Shown here: piece by piece, positions 7,890 to 16,049 of the stretch
Position numbering within the stretch: position 1 is the stretch's first letter
Layout: each line of letters begins with the position of its first letter
Assembly: GCF_000743715.1 (NCBI RefSeq)
Contig: NZ_JQEY01000020.1
Coordinates: 1-52,415, forward strand
DNA length: 52,415 nucleotides
Source of the DNA: Palleronia rufa
GTDB taxonomy: Bacteria > Pseudomonadota > Alphaproteobacteria > Rhodobacterales > Rhodobacteraceae
Direction of reading: 5' to 3'
Program-made: the position numbers and the translations under genes
The notes under the pieces: generated by a model
What the model saw: only the letters and a program-made list of their open reading frames with translations
The model's database searches: none
What the model was told of the DNA's origin: nothing

Positions 7890-8411
7890 ATGGATGAGAA
7901 CGATCTGCGGGACCGCGCGCAGGCGTTGCGGTCGGCCGTGCTCGGCGCGCAGAGCGTCACCGCGGCGATGACGGAATGGTGTGCCGCCCGCGGCATCGGC
8001 CAGGTGCCGCTCCGGTCACATGTCCACCTGCGCGCCGATGCCGTGGATCCGCCGACGGAGCCCGCGCTTCTCCTGCGCCCCCATGAGCCGGTCTTTTTCC
8101 GGCGCATCACGCTGATGGCCGGATCGGTGCCGCTGCTCGACGCCGACAACTGGTTCGTGCCGACGCGGCTTCCGGAAAGCGCCGTTGCGCTGCTGCTCGA
8201 GACCGACACGCCATTCGGGACCGCGCTGGCACCCGGGCGACAGACCCGCAAGACGGTCCGCATCTTCGTGCCGCCCGGCGTCGGAGACCTTGGATGCGGC
8301 GCCGAGGAACGCGCGGACGTGCCGTTGCTGACGCTTCGCGGCGTGGCGGAACTGGACGGGCGGCCGGTCTCCTTCGTCGAGGAACGGTTTCACCGGGACG
8401 CGCTCGGCTGA
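7890..8411 (+). CDS. Chorismate lyase (UbiC)-fold protein
   Basis: This 173-residue protein shares the pattern of the UbiC/chorismate lyase superfamily: FRRITLMAGSVPLLDADNW, FVPTRLPESA, then LLETDTPFGTAL, corresponding to the AxNWYVP...TDTPFG signature. UbiC removes pyruvate from chorismate to give 4-hydroxybenzoate for ubiquinone. No ubiA neighbour is present and identity to true UbiC is uncertain, so the reaction is not assured. ATG 7890 is chosen over 7854 because the extra residues look unlike the family and AAAGGGA lies upstream. It follows the photolyase by 67 bp on the same strand. Confidence 0.65.
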   Translation: MDENDLRDRAQALRSAVLGAQSVTAAMTEWCAARGIGQVPLRSHVHLRADAVDPPTEPALLLRPHEPVFFRRITLMAGSVPLLDADNWFVPTRLPESAVALLLETDTPFGTALAPGRQTRKTVRIFVPPGVGDLGCGAEERADVPLLTLRGVAELDGRPVSFVEERFHRDALG

Positions 8412-8517
8412 CGTGCGCCGCGCCTGAGGGGCCGATCATCGCTGCGCGGCGGCGATCCCGCCCCGCCGCCGATCCGGCGGGACGATGCGTGCTGCGGTGC
8501 GGGCCGTGCTTCGCCCC

Positions 8518-9510
8518 TCAGGCCGCGAGCGCGCCGGCCTCCTGCACCGCGCGGGCCGCGATCTCGAACGACGACCTTCGCGCCCGGGAACCGTGAATCG
8601 TTCCGGTCAGGATCATCTCGTCCGGGCGGTGCCGTCGCGCAAGGTCGGCCAGGCGGTCGCGGACCTGTGTGGCGGTCCCGGTGGCGCTGATCCGCAGCGC
8701 ATGGTCCACCGCCCGGAGCATCGGGGCGCCGATGGCTTCCTCGATGTCGTCCACAGGAGCCGGAAGCGGTCCGGGTTGTCCGCTCCTGAGCCGCGCGAAG
8801 GCCTGCTGCATGGAGGTGCGCAGCCGCCGCGCCTCGGCGTCCGTCTCTGCGGCGAAGACATTGACCGTGATCATCGCGTAGGGCCGCGCCAGCGTCTCAG
8901 ACGGGCGGAAGCGCTCTCGGTAGAGGCGCAGCGCGTCCTCCATCGCGTCGGGCGCGAAATGCGATGCGAAGGCATAGGGCAGGCCCAGGTGCGCGGCAAG
9001 ACTGGCACCGTAAAGGGAAGAGCCAAGGATATGGAGCGGCACGTGGGTGCCCTCACCGGGAAAGGCGCGGACCGCGGCGCCGGCACGTGCCGGGCCCAGC
9101 AGACGCTGTAACTCCGCCACGTCGGCGGGAAAATCGTCCTGACCGGGCCGGCGCAGCGCCCGCGCCACGGCCATGTCGCCGCCGGGCGCCCGGCCCAGCC
9201 CCAGGTCGATCCGTCCGGGATGGAGCGTGGCCAGGGTGCCGAACGCCTCGGCCACCATCAGGGGCGCGTGGTTCGGCAGCATGATCCCGTCGGCCCCCAC
9301 CCGGATGGTCCGCGTCGCGGCCGCGATGTGGGCGATCAGAACCGCGGTCGCGGAGGAGGCGATGCCGGGCATGTTGTGGTGTTCCGCCAGCCAGACGCGG
9401 TGATAGCCGAGCGCCTCCGCGGCGCGGGCCAGATCGACGCTGTCGGCAAGCGCCTGGGCCGGGGTGGCGCCCTCCGGCACCGGGGCGAGATCGAGCAGGG
9501 AATAGCGCAT
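8518..9510 (-). CDS. LLM-class flavin-dependent oxidoreductase
   Basis: This 330-residue protein is of the bacterial luciferase-like monooxygenase family, group 1 (MsnO8-type). Its TIM-barrel start reads [14 protein letters not shown], followed by [21 protein letters not shown], the family signature, and later [10 protein letters not shown] and [11 protein letters not shown]. It should use reduced FMN with O2; the substrate is unknown. ATG 9510 is chosen because it matches the family N-terminus and AGGAG lies about 10 bases upstream. A much longer open frame exists upstream, but it is GC-driven. It converges with the UbiC-like gene. Confidence 0.93.
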   Translation of the reverse strand: MRYSLLDLAPVPEGATPAQALADSVDLARAAEALGYHRVWLAEHHNMPGIASSATAVLIAHIAAATRTIRVGADGIMLPNHAPLMVAEAFGTLATLHPGRIDLGLGRAPGGDMAVARALRRPGQDDFPADVAELQRLLGPARAGAAVRAFPGEGTHVPLHILGSSLYGASLAAHLGLPYAFASHFAPDAMEDALRLYRERFRPSETLARPYAMITVNVFAAETDAEARRLRTSMQQAFARLRSGQPGPLPAPVDDIEEAIGAPMLRAVDHALRISATGTATQVRDRLADLARRHRPDEMILTGTIHGSRARRSSFEIAARAVQEAGALAA

Positions 9511-9919
9511 GGGACCGACTCCTTTCCGGTCCATATGGGAACCGCGGCGGTTCCTGAAAAGCACGCGGGCGGCGATGCGCGATCCGGCCGGCGCGACCGC
9601 CCATGGCCGAAAACCCCGATGCCGCAGCCGGCCCCAGGTGACGGCGGGACGCCGCGGGGGCCGCGCGCCCCGTTGGCCGGCGCGACCTGTCGTCCGCCAG
9701 CTAGGCGCTGCATCGGTGTTGCTGCAGGGCGGGCTCCGGGACACCGCGGGCCCGTGCCGGTCGCCCTGGCGATCGCGCGCGCACCCGGCAGGGTCCGGAC
9801 GTCGCGGAATTGCCAGGCACTGCCGGGGCCTTGAATGGCAGGCCCGCTCCCGTGCATGGCCTGGCCGGCCCTTGGCGGAACGTTGGGCGGGCGCGGTCCC
9901 GCCGCCCAGCCGGTCCCGA
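9511..9919. other. 409-bp spacer with no credible gene
   Basis: The spacer lies between the start of the flavin oxidoreductase gene and the stop of the MORN gene, both on the minus strand. Open frames here are long only because the DNA is GC-rich; their translations are Arg/Pro/Gly-rich and show no family motif. A strong hairpin near 9885-9907 is listed separately. The flavin oxidoreductase promoter should be in the segment just right of 9510, but I see no convincing -35/-10 pair. Confidence 0.6.
9885..9907 (-). terminator. GC-rich hairpin after the MORN gene
   Basis: GGGCGGG (9885-9891) and CCCGCC (9898-9903), with a further CCC at 9905-9907, can form a hairpin 13 bp beyond the MORN gene stop. 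No U-tract follows on the minus strand, so it is at best a weak or factor-assisted terminator. Confidence 0.35.
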
Positions 9920-11314
9920 TCAGCCGCCGGAGGGCGCCGTCAGCGCGCCATCGGTCCAGACCCCGCTGTCCTTTGCGCCGGAGGCGTAGCGGAGCGTTCC
10001 CTGACCCTCGCGGACACCATCGGCGAAGAGGCCGGTATAGACATCGCCATTGGCATAGGTCGCCGTTCCTTCGCCCTCGATCCGGCCCTCGACCCAGTTG
10101 CCCTCATACGTCGCGCCGTCGGCATAGGTCATCGTCCCCGTGCCGTGGCGCCGGTCGTTCGCGAACCCGCCCGTATAGACCGACCCGTCGGGATAGCTCA
10201 TCGTGCCGGTGCCCTCCCGGACGCCGCCGACCCAGGTGCCGTCATAGACCGTTCCGTCCTGCAACGTCAGAACGCCCTGGCCCTCGCGCTTGCCGTCCGC
10301 AAAGGTGCCCTCATAGGTCGCGCCGTTGGCATGGGTCACCACCCCGTCGCCGGAGATCCGGCCCGCCTTCCACCCGCCCACATAGGTCGTGCCGTCGGCA
10401 TAGGTGATCTTGCCGCGCCCGGCGGGCAGGTCGTCGCGCAACTGTCCCTCGTAGACGGCGCCGTCGGGATAGACGACCCTGCCGTCGCCTTCGATCCGGC
10501 CGGCGACCCAGTCTCCGTCGTAGACATAGCCATCGGGCCGGGTCAGTCTGCCCTTGCCCTCCCGCAGGTCGGCGTTGAAACCGCCGGCATAGGCACCACC
10601 GTCGGCATAGTCCATCCGCCCGTCGCCCTGGCGCTGGCCGTCCACGACCGGGCCGCTATAGACATCGCCGGAGGGCAGGGTGAGCGTGCCGGTCCCGGTC
10701 ATCTTGCCGCCGGACCAGGTGCCTTCGTAGACCAGTCCCCCGGCGGTCTCGCGGCGGCCCTCGCCCTCCTGAACACCGGCCTGCATCGTGCCGGTGTAGG
10801 TTGAGCCGTCGGCATAGGTGATCGTGGCCTGTCCGCTCTGAACGCCATCCAGCCATCCGCCTTCGTAGACATAGCCCTGCGCGGTCTCCAGCCGCCCGCG
10901 GCCATGCCGGCGGCCGTTGCGGAATTCGCCGTCGTAGCGGGACCCGTCGGGATAGGTCGCGACGCCCTTTCCCTGAATGACGCCGGCTGCCCAGGTCCCC
11001 TCGTAGGTTGCGCCGTCGCCGTAGGTGATGCGCCCCTGCCCATCGGGCTTGCCGGAAACGAAGGACCCCTCATAGACCGACCCGTCGGGAAACTGCGCCG
11101 TGCCTTCGCCGCGGATCTCGCCCATCACCCAGTCGCCGGAATACTCGTAGCCGTTGGGCAGCTGATATGTGCCGGTGCCGTCCTGCTTGCCGTCGGTGAA
11201 GGTGCCTTCGTAGACGCCGCCGTCCTCGTATTGCTTGGTGACGATCTCGCCGTCCTGCGCTTGGGCCGTGCCGGTCAGGGCGATCAGCGCGATGGCGGTG
11301 GTTGCTCTCAGCAC
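9920..11314 (-). CDS. Secreted MORN-repeat protein
   Basis: The 464-residue product begins with a signal peptide ([20 protein letters not shown], read from GTG as Met) with an AQA-Q cleavage site. It then consists of 18 consecutive 23-residue MORN repeats of the form YEGxWxxGxxxGxGxxxYxDGxx and a partial nineteenth. MORN repeats form extended beta-hairpin rods that bind lipids or proteins; the exported form suggests a periplasmic or surface role. GTG 11314 is chosen because AAAGGA sits about 8 bases upstream and the signal peptide starts there; an upstream ATG at 11443 would bury it. The repeats give the DNA a 69-bp periodicity. The binding partner is unknown. Confidence 0.9.
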   Translation of the reverse strand: MLRATTAIALIALTGTAQAQDGEIVTKQYEDGGVYEGTFTDGKQDGTGTYQLPNGYEYSGDWVMGEIRGEGTAQFPDGSVYEGSFVSGKPDGQGRITYGDGATYEGTWAAGVIQGKGVATYPDGSRYDGEFRNGRRHGRGRLETAQGYVYEGGWLDGVQSGQATITYADGSTYTGTMQAGVQEGEGRRETAGGLVYEGTWSGGKMTGTGTLTLPSGDVYSGPVVDGQRQGDGRMDYADGGAYAGGFNADLREGKGRLTRPDGYVYDGDWVAGRIEGDGRVVYPDGAVYEGQLRDDLPAGRGKITYADGTTYVGGWKAGRISGDGVVTHANGATYEGTFADGKREGQGVLTLQDGTVYDGTWVGGVREGTGTMSYPDGSVYTGGFANDRRHGTGTMTYADGATYEGNWVEGRIEGEGTATYANGDVYTGLFADGVREGQGTLRYASGAKDSGVWTDGALTAPSGG

Positions 11315-11457
11315 GCTCGGGTCCTTTGTGTGCGGTCCGTCCGTTCGGCCCAAAGGGTAGCCAGCGGCCCCTATACCCGCAAGAGTTTCGGCGGTCGGTT
11401 CCCTTCCCATCCGCGTGGGTTCTGGTAAGTCGCGACTGGGCATGAAGAGGGGCCGCC

Positions 11458-13116
11458 ATGACCGACACGTTTCGCATCACGCTTGCGCAGTTGAACCCGG
11501 TGGTGGGCGACCTTCAGGGCAATGCGGCCAAGGTGCGCGCGGCCTGGAAAGAGGCGAGGGCGGCGGGTGCCGGCCTGATCGCCTTTTCGGAGATGTTCAT
11601 CACCGGCTACCAGATCCAGGACCTGGTGATGAAGCCCGCCTTCGGCCGTGCCGCGATGGAAACGGTCGAATCGCTGGCGCGCGACTGCGCCGATGGGCCG
11701 GCGCTGGCGGTCGGCGCGCCCTATGCGTTCGGCGACGCGCTCTATAACGCCTACTGGATCTGCGAGGGCGGGCGCGTAACGGCGCGGGTGCTCAAGCACA
11801 GCCTGCCGAACGCCGCGGTCTTCGACGAAAAGCGGATCTACGACGCCGGCGCGATCACCGGGCCCGTGCGCGTGGGGGGGGTTCGCATCGGCTCACCTAT
11901 CTGCGAGGACGCGTGGCATGAGGACGTGGCCGAGGCGCTGGCCGAATCCGGGGCAGAGATCCTGCTGGTGCCGAACGGCTCTCCGTACCACCGCCAGAAG
12001 CATGACCTGCGGCTGGGGCACATGGTCGCGCGCGTGGTCGAGACCGGGCTGCCGCTCCTCTATCTCAACATGGTCGGCGGCCAGGACGATCAGGTGTTCG
12101 ACGGGGCCAGTTTCGTGCTGAATCCGGGCGGCGCGCTGGCCCACCAGATGGCGTTCTGCGACGAGGAACTGCGGCACGTGGACCTGGAGCGCCGGGGCGA
12201 CGGCTGGGTGGCGCTGCAGAAACCGCGTCCGCCCCTGCCCGACGAATGGGAGCAGGACTACCGCGTCATGGTCCAGTCGCTCCGGGACTACTGCGGCAAG
12301 TCCGGCTTCGGCAAGGTGTTGCTGGGCCTGTCCGGCGGGGTCGACTCGGCCATCGTGGCGGCGATCGCGGCGGACGCCCTTGGCCCCCGGAACGTGCGCT
12401 GCGTGATGCTGCCGTCGGAATACACCTCGCAGACCTCTCTGGACGATGCCGCTTCGGTGGCCCGGGCGCTGGGCTGCCGTCTCGACACGGTGTCGATCGA
12501 AGGTCCGCGCCGGGCGATGAAAGAGGCGTTGGGACCGCTGTTCGACGGGCTTGCGGAGGACGTCACCGAAGAAAACATCCAGTCCCGCCTGCGCGGTGTG
12601 ACGCTGATGGCGCTCAGCAACAAGTTCGGTGAGATGCTGCTGACAACCGGCAACAAGTCCGAGGTCGCGGTGGGCTATGCCACGATCTATGGCGACATGG
12701 CCGGCGGGTTCAATCCGATCAAGGACATGTACAAGTCCCGCGTCTTTCAGACCTGCCGCTGGCGCAACGCCAACCACAGACCCTGGATGATGGGCCCGGC
12801 AGGAGAGATCATCCCGCCCGCCGTGATCGACAAGCCGCCGACGGCGGAGCTGCGGGAGGGGCAGCTCGATGAGGATTCGCTACCGCCCTATGCGGTGCTC
12901 GACGACATTCTGGAGCGCCTGATCGACCTGGAGGAAAGCGTCGCCGAAGTCGTCGATGCCGGCCACCCGCGCGACATGGTGAAAAAGGTCGAGGCACTGA
13001 TCTACGGCAGCGAATACAAGCGCTTCCAGGCCGCGCCCGGCGCGCGCCTCAGTCCGCGCGCCTTCTGGCTGGACCGGCGCTATCCGATCGTGAACCGCTG
13101 GCGCGACCCGTCCTGA
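11458..13116 (+). CDS. nadE: Glutamine-dependent NAD+ synthetase
   Basis: This enzyme amidates deamido-NAD to NAD using ammonia released from glutamine. The 552-residue protein has an N-terminal nitrilase-type glutaminase domain with FSEMF (Glu), LKHSLPN (Lys) and SPICEDAW (nucleophilic Cys near 149). The C-terminal synthetase domain has the PP-loop LSGGVDSA near residue 295 and TTGNKSEVAVGYATIYGDM. ATG 11458 is the first codon consistent with the family start (FRITLAQLNPVVGD). It diverges from the MORN gene; the 143-bp gap should hold both promoters. Confidence 0.96.
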   Translation: MTDTFRITLAQLNPVVGDLQGNAAKVRAAWKEARAAGAGLIAFSEMFITGYQIQDLVMKPAFGRAAMETVESLARDCADGPALAVGAPYAFGDALYNAYWICEGGRVTARVLKHSLPNAAVFDEKRIYDAGAITGPVRVGGVRIGSPICEDAWHEDVAEALAESGAEILLVPNGSPYHRQKHDLRLGHMVARVVETGLPLLYLNMVGGQDDQVFDGASFVLNPGGALAHQMAFCDEELRHVDLERRGDGWVALQKPRPPLPDEWEQDYRVMVQSLRDYCGKSGFGKVLLGLSGGVDSAIVAAIAADALGPRNVRCVMLPSEYTSQTSLDDAASVARALGCRLDTVSIEGPRRAMKEALGPLFDGLAEDVTEENIQSRLRGVTLMALSNKFGEMLLTTGNKSEVAVGYATIYGDMAGGFNPIKDMYKSRVFQTCRWRNANHRPWMMGPAGEIIPPAVIDKPPTAELREGQLDEDSLPPYAVLDDILERLIDLEESVAEVVDAGHPRDMVKKVEALIYGSEYKRFQAAPGARLSPRAFWLDRRYPIVNRWRDPS

Positions 13117-13609
13117 CGCAGGACATGGCCAGTCCGCCTGTCCGGATGCTGTCCTTGCGTCGCCGGCGCGGTTCCCCGGCGCCGTTCGTCTCCTGGACCG
13201 GCGAAACGCAGCCCGTCCGTCGCAGGGCGGATGTCTGCCAGAGACGTTCCGTCGGTCCGTCTGCCGTCTGCAATAGTGCGGTGTTGCGAGAGGGTCGGCC
13301 GCGCGGCGCGCGCATGGCGGCGGACGACCGATCGCACGCGCGGCCTTTTCGGCCGGACCACGCGGCTGACTTCGACCCAGGCGATCCGTCCCCGGTGCTG
13401 TGCGGGCCCGCGCGTTGCGCGCTGGATGCTGCGCAGTGTCGCAGGGCTTTCTCATGGCCGCACGCCCGGCCGTTCTGATCGCGCGTCGCAGGCCGGCCTG
13501 TTCCATCGGTCGCCCTTTGCCATGTCCACGAGACGGCCGGAACGGGTCCGGCGGCGCCAGACATATCGCGATCCGTTGGTCTTCGCGGGGTTTCGGAGGC
13601 CAGCGCGGA
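13117..13609. other. 493-bp spacer with no recognisable gene
   Basis: The spacer sits between the convergent ends of nadE and the histidine kinase gene. Open frames on both strands are Arg/Ser/Pro-rich and match no family pattern I know. A small GC hairpin (GGCGC...GCGCC around 13160-13184) lies shortly after the nadE stop and might help termination. Convergent genes need no promoters here, so the length is unexplained; it could be a decayed gene or an unannotated RNA, but I have no positive evidence for either. Confidence 0.5.
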
Positions 13610-14701
13610 TCAGGATGCGGGATTGAGGATCCGTCCCGGCAAGGTGACCTGCATCGTCGCGCCGGGGCCGGGTCGGCGGAGATGGTCCAGCTTTCCGCCG
13701 CGACTGGCCAGAAGGCGGATCACCGCGCCCAGGCCGAACCCGCGTGCAGAGAGGTCGGTCCGGGCCTGCATCGCGCGACCCAGCGGATCGGCGTCCTTGG
13801 GAAAGCCGGGGCCGTCGTCCGCGACCGTCAGCATCAGCGTTCCCTGCGCGCGATCTTCGGCCAATCCGATGTCGATACGGCCACGCGTGTAGCGCGCTGC
13901 ATTGTCCATCAGGTTGCGCAAGCTCACCTGCAGGACGACCTCATCGGTTTCGACCAGCGCCTCCGGAGAGGTGATCGCAAGCCGTCCGGCCGGATCGGCG
14001 ATGGCGGTCAGGTCGCGGCACAGGCGCGACAGGTCCACCCGATCGGGCGGCACGTCGTCCGAACCGTCCTCACCCACCCGCGCCATGAGGTCCCCGAGGG
14101 ATTTCAGCGACGTGCGGGCGACATCTCCGCACGCCTCGATCATGTCGCGCTTGCCGTCGCCGAGGTCGCTGAACCCATCCAGGACGATGTCGGTCAGGGA
14201 AACGACGTTGGCCAGGGGCCCCCGAAGGTCATGGGCCGACAGCGCGGCGAGCGTGCGCACGTCCGACAGGGACTGGGTCCGGTCCGCGATTTCCGAGGCA
14301 AGGCGGATCTCCTTGCGCTTGAGATCGGTCACCTCGACCGCGGCGCCCACCAGCCGGTCGGGCCGACGCGCCGTCCCGGGCGCGCGGCTGAGCGTGGTCC
14401 TCCACCAGGTCTCGCGCCCGTCGACGGCCAGGAGCTCGTCGTAGCAATAGGGTTCGCTTTGCTGCAGGGCGCGCGCGTAGTTGCCCGCCAGGACCTGGGC
14501 GATGCGGGGCGGAAAAACCTCATCTATCGGGGCGCGGGTGACGGCCGCCATGTCCAGGTTGGACACCTTTCGGTAGTGGGCGTTCAGATAGGCGATGCGA
14601 AACCGGTCGCGGCCGACGCGGTCGACTACGAAGATCGCGCTGCCGATGAAATCCAGCGTGCTGAAGAATGGATCGACATCGAGGGTCTGACCGTCATACA
14701 T
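13610..14701 (-). CDS. PAS-domain sensor histidine kinase (orphan)
   Basis: The 363-residue kinase has no membrane segment. A PAS domain covers about residues 10-125 (FIGSAIFVVDR ... AVEVTDLKRKE). The dimerisation/phosphoacceptor helix has the H-box LSAHDLRGPL near residue 155. The ATPase domain shows the N-box LRNLMDNAARYT, the G1 box VADDGPGFP and the G2 box GFGLGAV. The PAS domain lacks the flavin-cysteine motif of LOV proteins. No response regulator is encoded nearby, so its partner is elsewhere. AGAGG lies 9-13 bases before ATG 14701. Confidence 0.92.
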   Translation of the reverse strand: MYDGQTLDVDPFFSTLDFIGSAIFVVDRVGRDRFRIAYLNAHYRKVSNLDMAAVTRAPIDEVFPPRIAQVLAGNYARALQQSEPYCYDELLAVDGRETWWRTTLSRAPGTARRPDRLVGAAVEVTDLKRKEIRLASEIADRTQSLSDVRTLAALSAHDLRGPLANVVSLTDIVLDGFSDLGDGKRDMIEACGDVARTSLKSLGDLMARVGEDGSDDVPPDRVDLSRLCRDLTAIADPAGRLAITSPEALVETDEVVLQVSLRNLMDNAARYTRGRIDIGLAEDRAQGTLMLTVADDGPGFPKDADPLGRAMQARTDLSARGFGLGAVIRLLASRGGKLDHLRRPGPGATMQVTLPGRILNPAS

Positions 14702-14811
14702 CCGATACCTCTGCCTGCTGGACGACTGACAGCATGGGCCGGAATGGTTTCATCTCTCTTATCGGATCAGGCCGATTGCCTAAATTCTTACCGATTTCCG
14801 GGCTGCCAACG

Positions 14812-14840
14812 AAAAAGGCCCGCCGGGATGCCGGCGGGCC
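14812..14840 (-). terminator. Rho-independent terminator of the Bax-inhibitor-1 gene
   Basis: GGCCCGCCGG (14817-14826) pairs perfectly with CCGGCGGGCC (14831-14840) around a 4-base loop. Read on the minus strand the hairpin is followed by TTTTT (14812-14816). It starts 22 bp after the stop of the gene at 14863-15606. Confidence 0.9.
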
Positions 14841-14862
14841 TGATGGTCGGATCTGATGGTGT

Positions 14863-15606
14863 TTATTCTCTGTTGCCCATGAAGCTCAGCAGGAACATGA
14901 ACAGGTTGATGAAGTCGAGATAGAGGTTCAGCGCCCCCATGATCGCCGATTTCGCCAGCCATTCCCGGTCTGCCGACTGCGCATGCTGGATGTAGTCGTT
15001 CTTGATCTTCTGGGTGTCGTAGGCGGTCAGTCCCGCGAAGATCAGCACGCCCAGGGCGGATACCGCGAAGGCGATGGCCGGGCTGCCCAGGAAGATATTC
15101 ACGATGGACGCCACGATCAGACCGATCACGCCCATGATCAGGAACGATCCCCAGCCGGAGATGTCCTTTTTCGTGGTGTAGCCCCAGAGCGACAGTCCCG
15201 CGAAGGCGATCGCCGTGATCAGGAAGGTCTGCGCGATCGAGACGCCCGTGTAGACCAGGAAGATGGAGCTGAGCGACAGGCCCATGAGCACCGCGAAGGT
15301 GTAAAAGAACAGCTGCGCGCCGGCCGCGGAAATGCGGTTGATGGCCGCCCCAAAGGCGAACACCATGATGAGCGGCGCGAACATGATCAGCCATTTCAGC
15401 GGCGAGGCGTAGATCGCCGTGCCGACCTGGGTCAGCTGGCCGGCGTCGTTCACGGCAAGGCCTGAAATCGCCCAGCCCGCGAGGGCGGTGATGATCATGC
15501 CCACGGACATGGTGCCGTAGACCTTGTTCATATGGGCCTTAAGGCCCTCATCTATCTGGGCGGTCCGGGTTCCCGTCCCGGCCCGGATCGTCTGATAGTC
15601 AGCCAT
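14863..15606 (-). CDS. Bax inhibitor-1/YccA family membrane protein
   Basis: This 247-residue integral inner-membrane protein has about seven hydrophobic segments. It shows the BI-1 features: a cytoplasmic N-terminus (MADYQTIRAGTG), the segment VFAFGAAINR, and a C-terminal half with LTAYDTQKIK containing the conserved Asp-type pH/calcium sensor of the TMBIM fold. Bacterial members are thought to act as calcium leak channels or as FtsH-associated regulators; the role here is not known. AGGAGG lies 6-11 bases upstream of ATG 15606, an ideal ribosome-binding site. Its own promoter and terminator make it a monocistronic unit. Confidence 0.94.
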   Translation of the reverse strand: MADYQTIRAGTGTRTAQIDEGLKAHMNKVYGTMSVGMIITALAGWAISGLAVNDAGQLTQVGTAIYASPLKWLIMFAPLIMVFAFGAAINRISAAGAQLFFYTFAVLMGLSLSSIFLVYTGVSIAQTFLITAIAFAGLSLWGYTTKKDISGWGSFLIMGVIGLIVASIVNIFLGSPAIAFAVSALGVLIFAGLTAYDTQKIKNDYIQHAQSADREWLAKSAIMGALNLYLDFINLFMFLLSFMGNRE

Positions 15607-15656
15607 GGATCGCCTCCTAAGGGTAAAGCAGAGGGCCGAACGGACCCTTGGAACGA

Positions 15657-15685
15657 TATATTGGCAATCGCTGCCACCGGTTCAA
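15657..15685 (-). promoter_or_regulatory. Sigma-70 type promoter of the Bax-inhibitor-1 gene
   Basis: Read on the minus strand, TTGAAC (15680-15685) is followed after exactly 17 bp by AATATA (15657-15662). This is a good match to housekeeping -35 and -10 elements, unusually AT-rich for this region, with the start codon about 50 bp downstream. Confidence 0.65.
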
Positions 15686-15715
15686 GATCTAAGGCGCTCC
15701 GAGGGGGTCAGATGG

Positions 15716-15928
15716 TCAGCCGCGCCAGTATTCGGGTACGTCCCAGACCGGGCGCAGGCTCTCGGCCCGCGCCTCAGCCGGGTCGAGCCCCAGATCTTCG
15801 AGGCGCCGCGGGCAGAGTTCGGCCAGATGCCGGCGCTGACGGTAGAGCGCCCAGGCACGGAGCAGGATGCTGCGGGGCAGGGGCCGGTAGAGGCGGGCAG
15901 GAAGGACATGGGAATAGGTTCGGGACAT
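15716..15928 (-). CDS. DUF1127 small protein
   Basis: The 70-residue basic protein MSRTYSHVLP...YWRG contains a DUF1127-like core: ALYRQRRHLAELCPRRLEDLGLDPAEARAE, i.e. RQ-L-LCPRxLxDLGL. Proteins of this kind are small, Arg-rich and abundant in alphaproteobacteria; some influence RNA turnover and phosphate or carbon metabolism. Here the gene is divergent from a LysR regulator, which is the likely controller. ATG 15928 is the start giving the family length. Confidence 0.85.
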   Translation of the reverse strand: MSRTYSHVLPARLYRPLPRSILLRAWALYRQRRHLAELCPRRLEDLGLDPAEARAESLRPVWDVPEYWRG

Positions 15929-16049
15929 GGCATCGCTCCGGTTTCGGTGATGCCTGGGTCGCGCTGCATCACTTCTGTTGATATCCGTGCCACGGCACGG
16001 TACATCTTGGAAACGAATGTTCCTGACCTTACGCATCAAGGACTGTGAT
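15929..16049. promoter_or_regulatory. Divergent DUF1127/LysR promoter region
   Basis: The 121-bp gap contains two symmetric elements: GTGCCACGGCAC (5-bp arms, near 15987-15998) and GGAAACGAATGTTCC (4-bp arms, near 16009-16023). LysR regulators usually bind imperfect palindromes in such divergent gaps. The symmetry is seen; binding is inferred. Confidence 0.45.

Noticed and set aside
9920-11314. 69-bp periodic repeats as a CRISPR or satellite array
   Set aside because: The periodicity comes from the 23-codon MORN repeats. The frame is continuous and the repeats are diverged at DNA level.
13400-14923. 507-codon frame antisense to the histidine kinase
   Set aside because: It is low-complexity, has no family pattern, and the minus-strand kinase has all its motifs.
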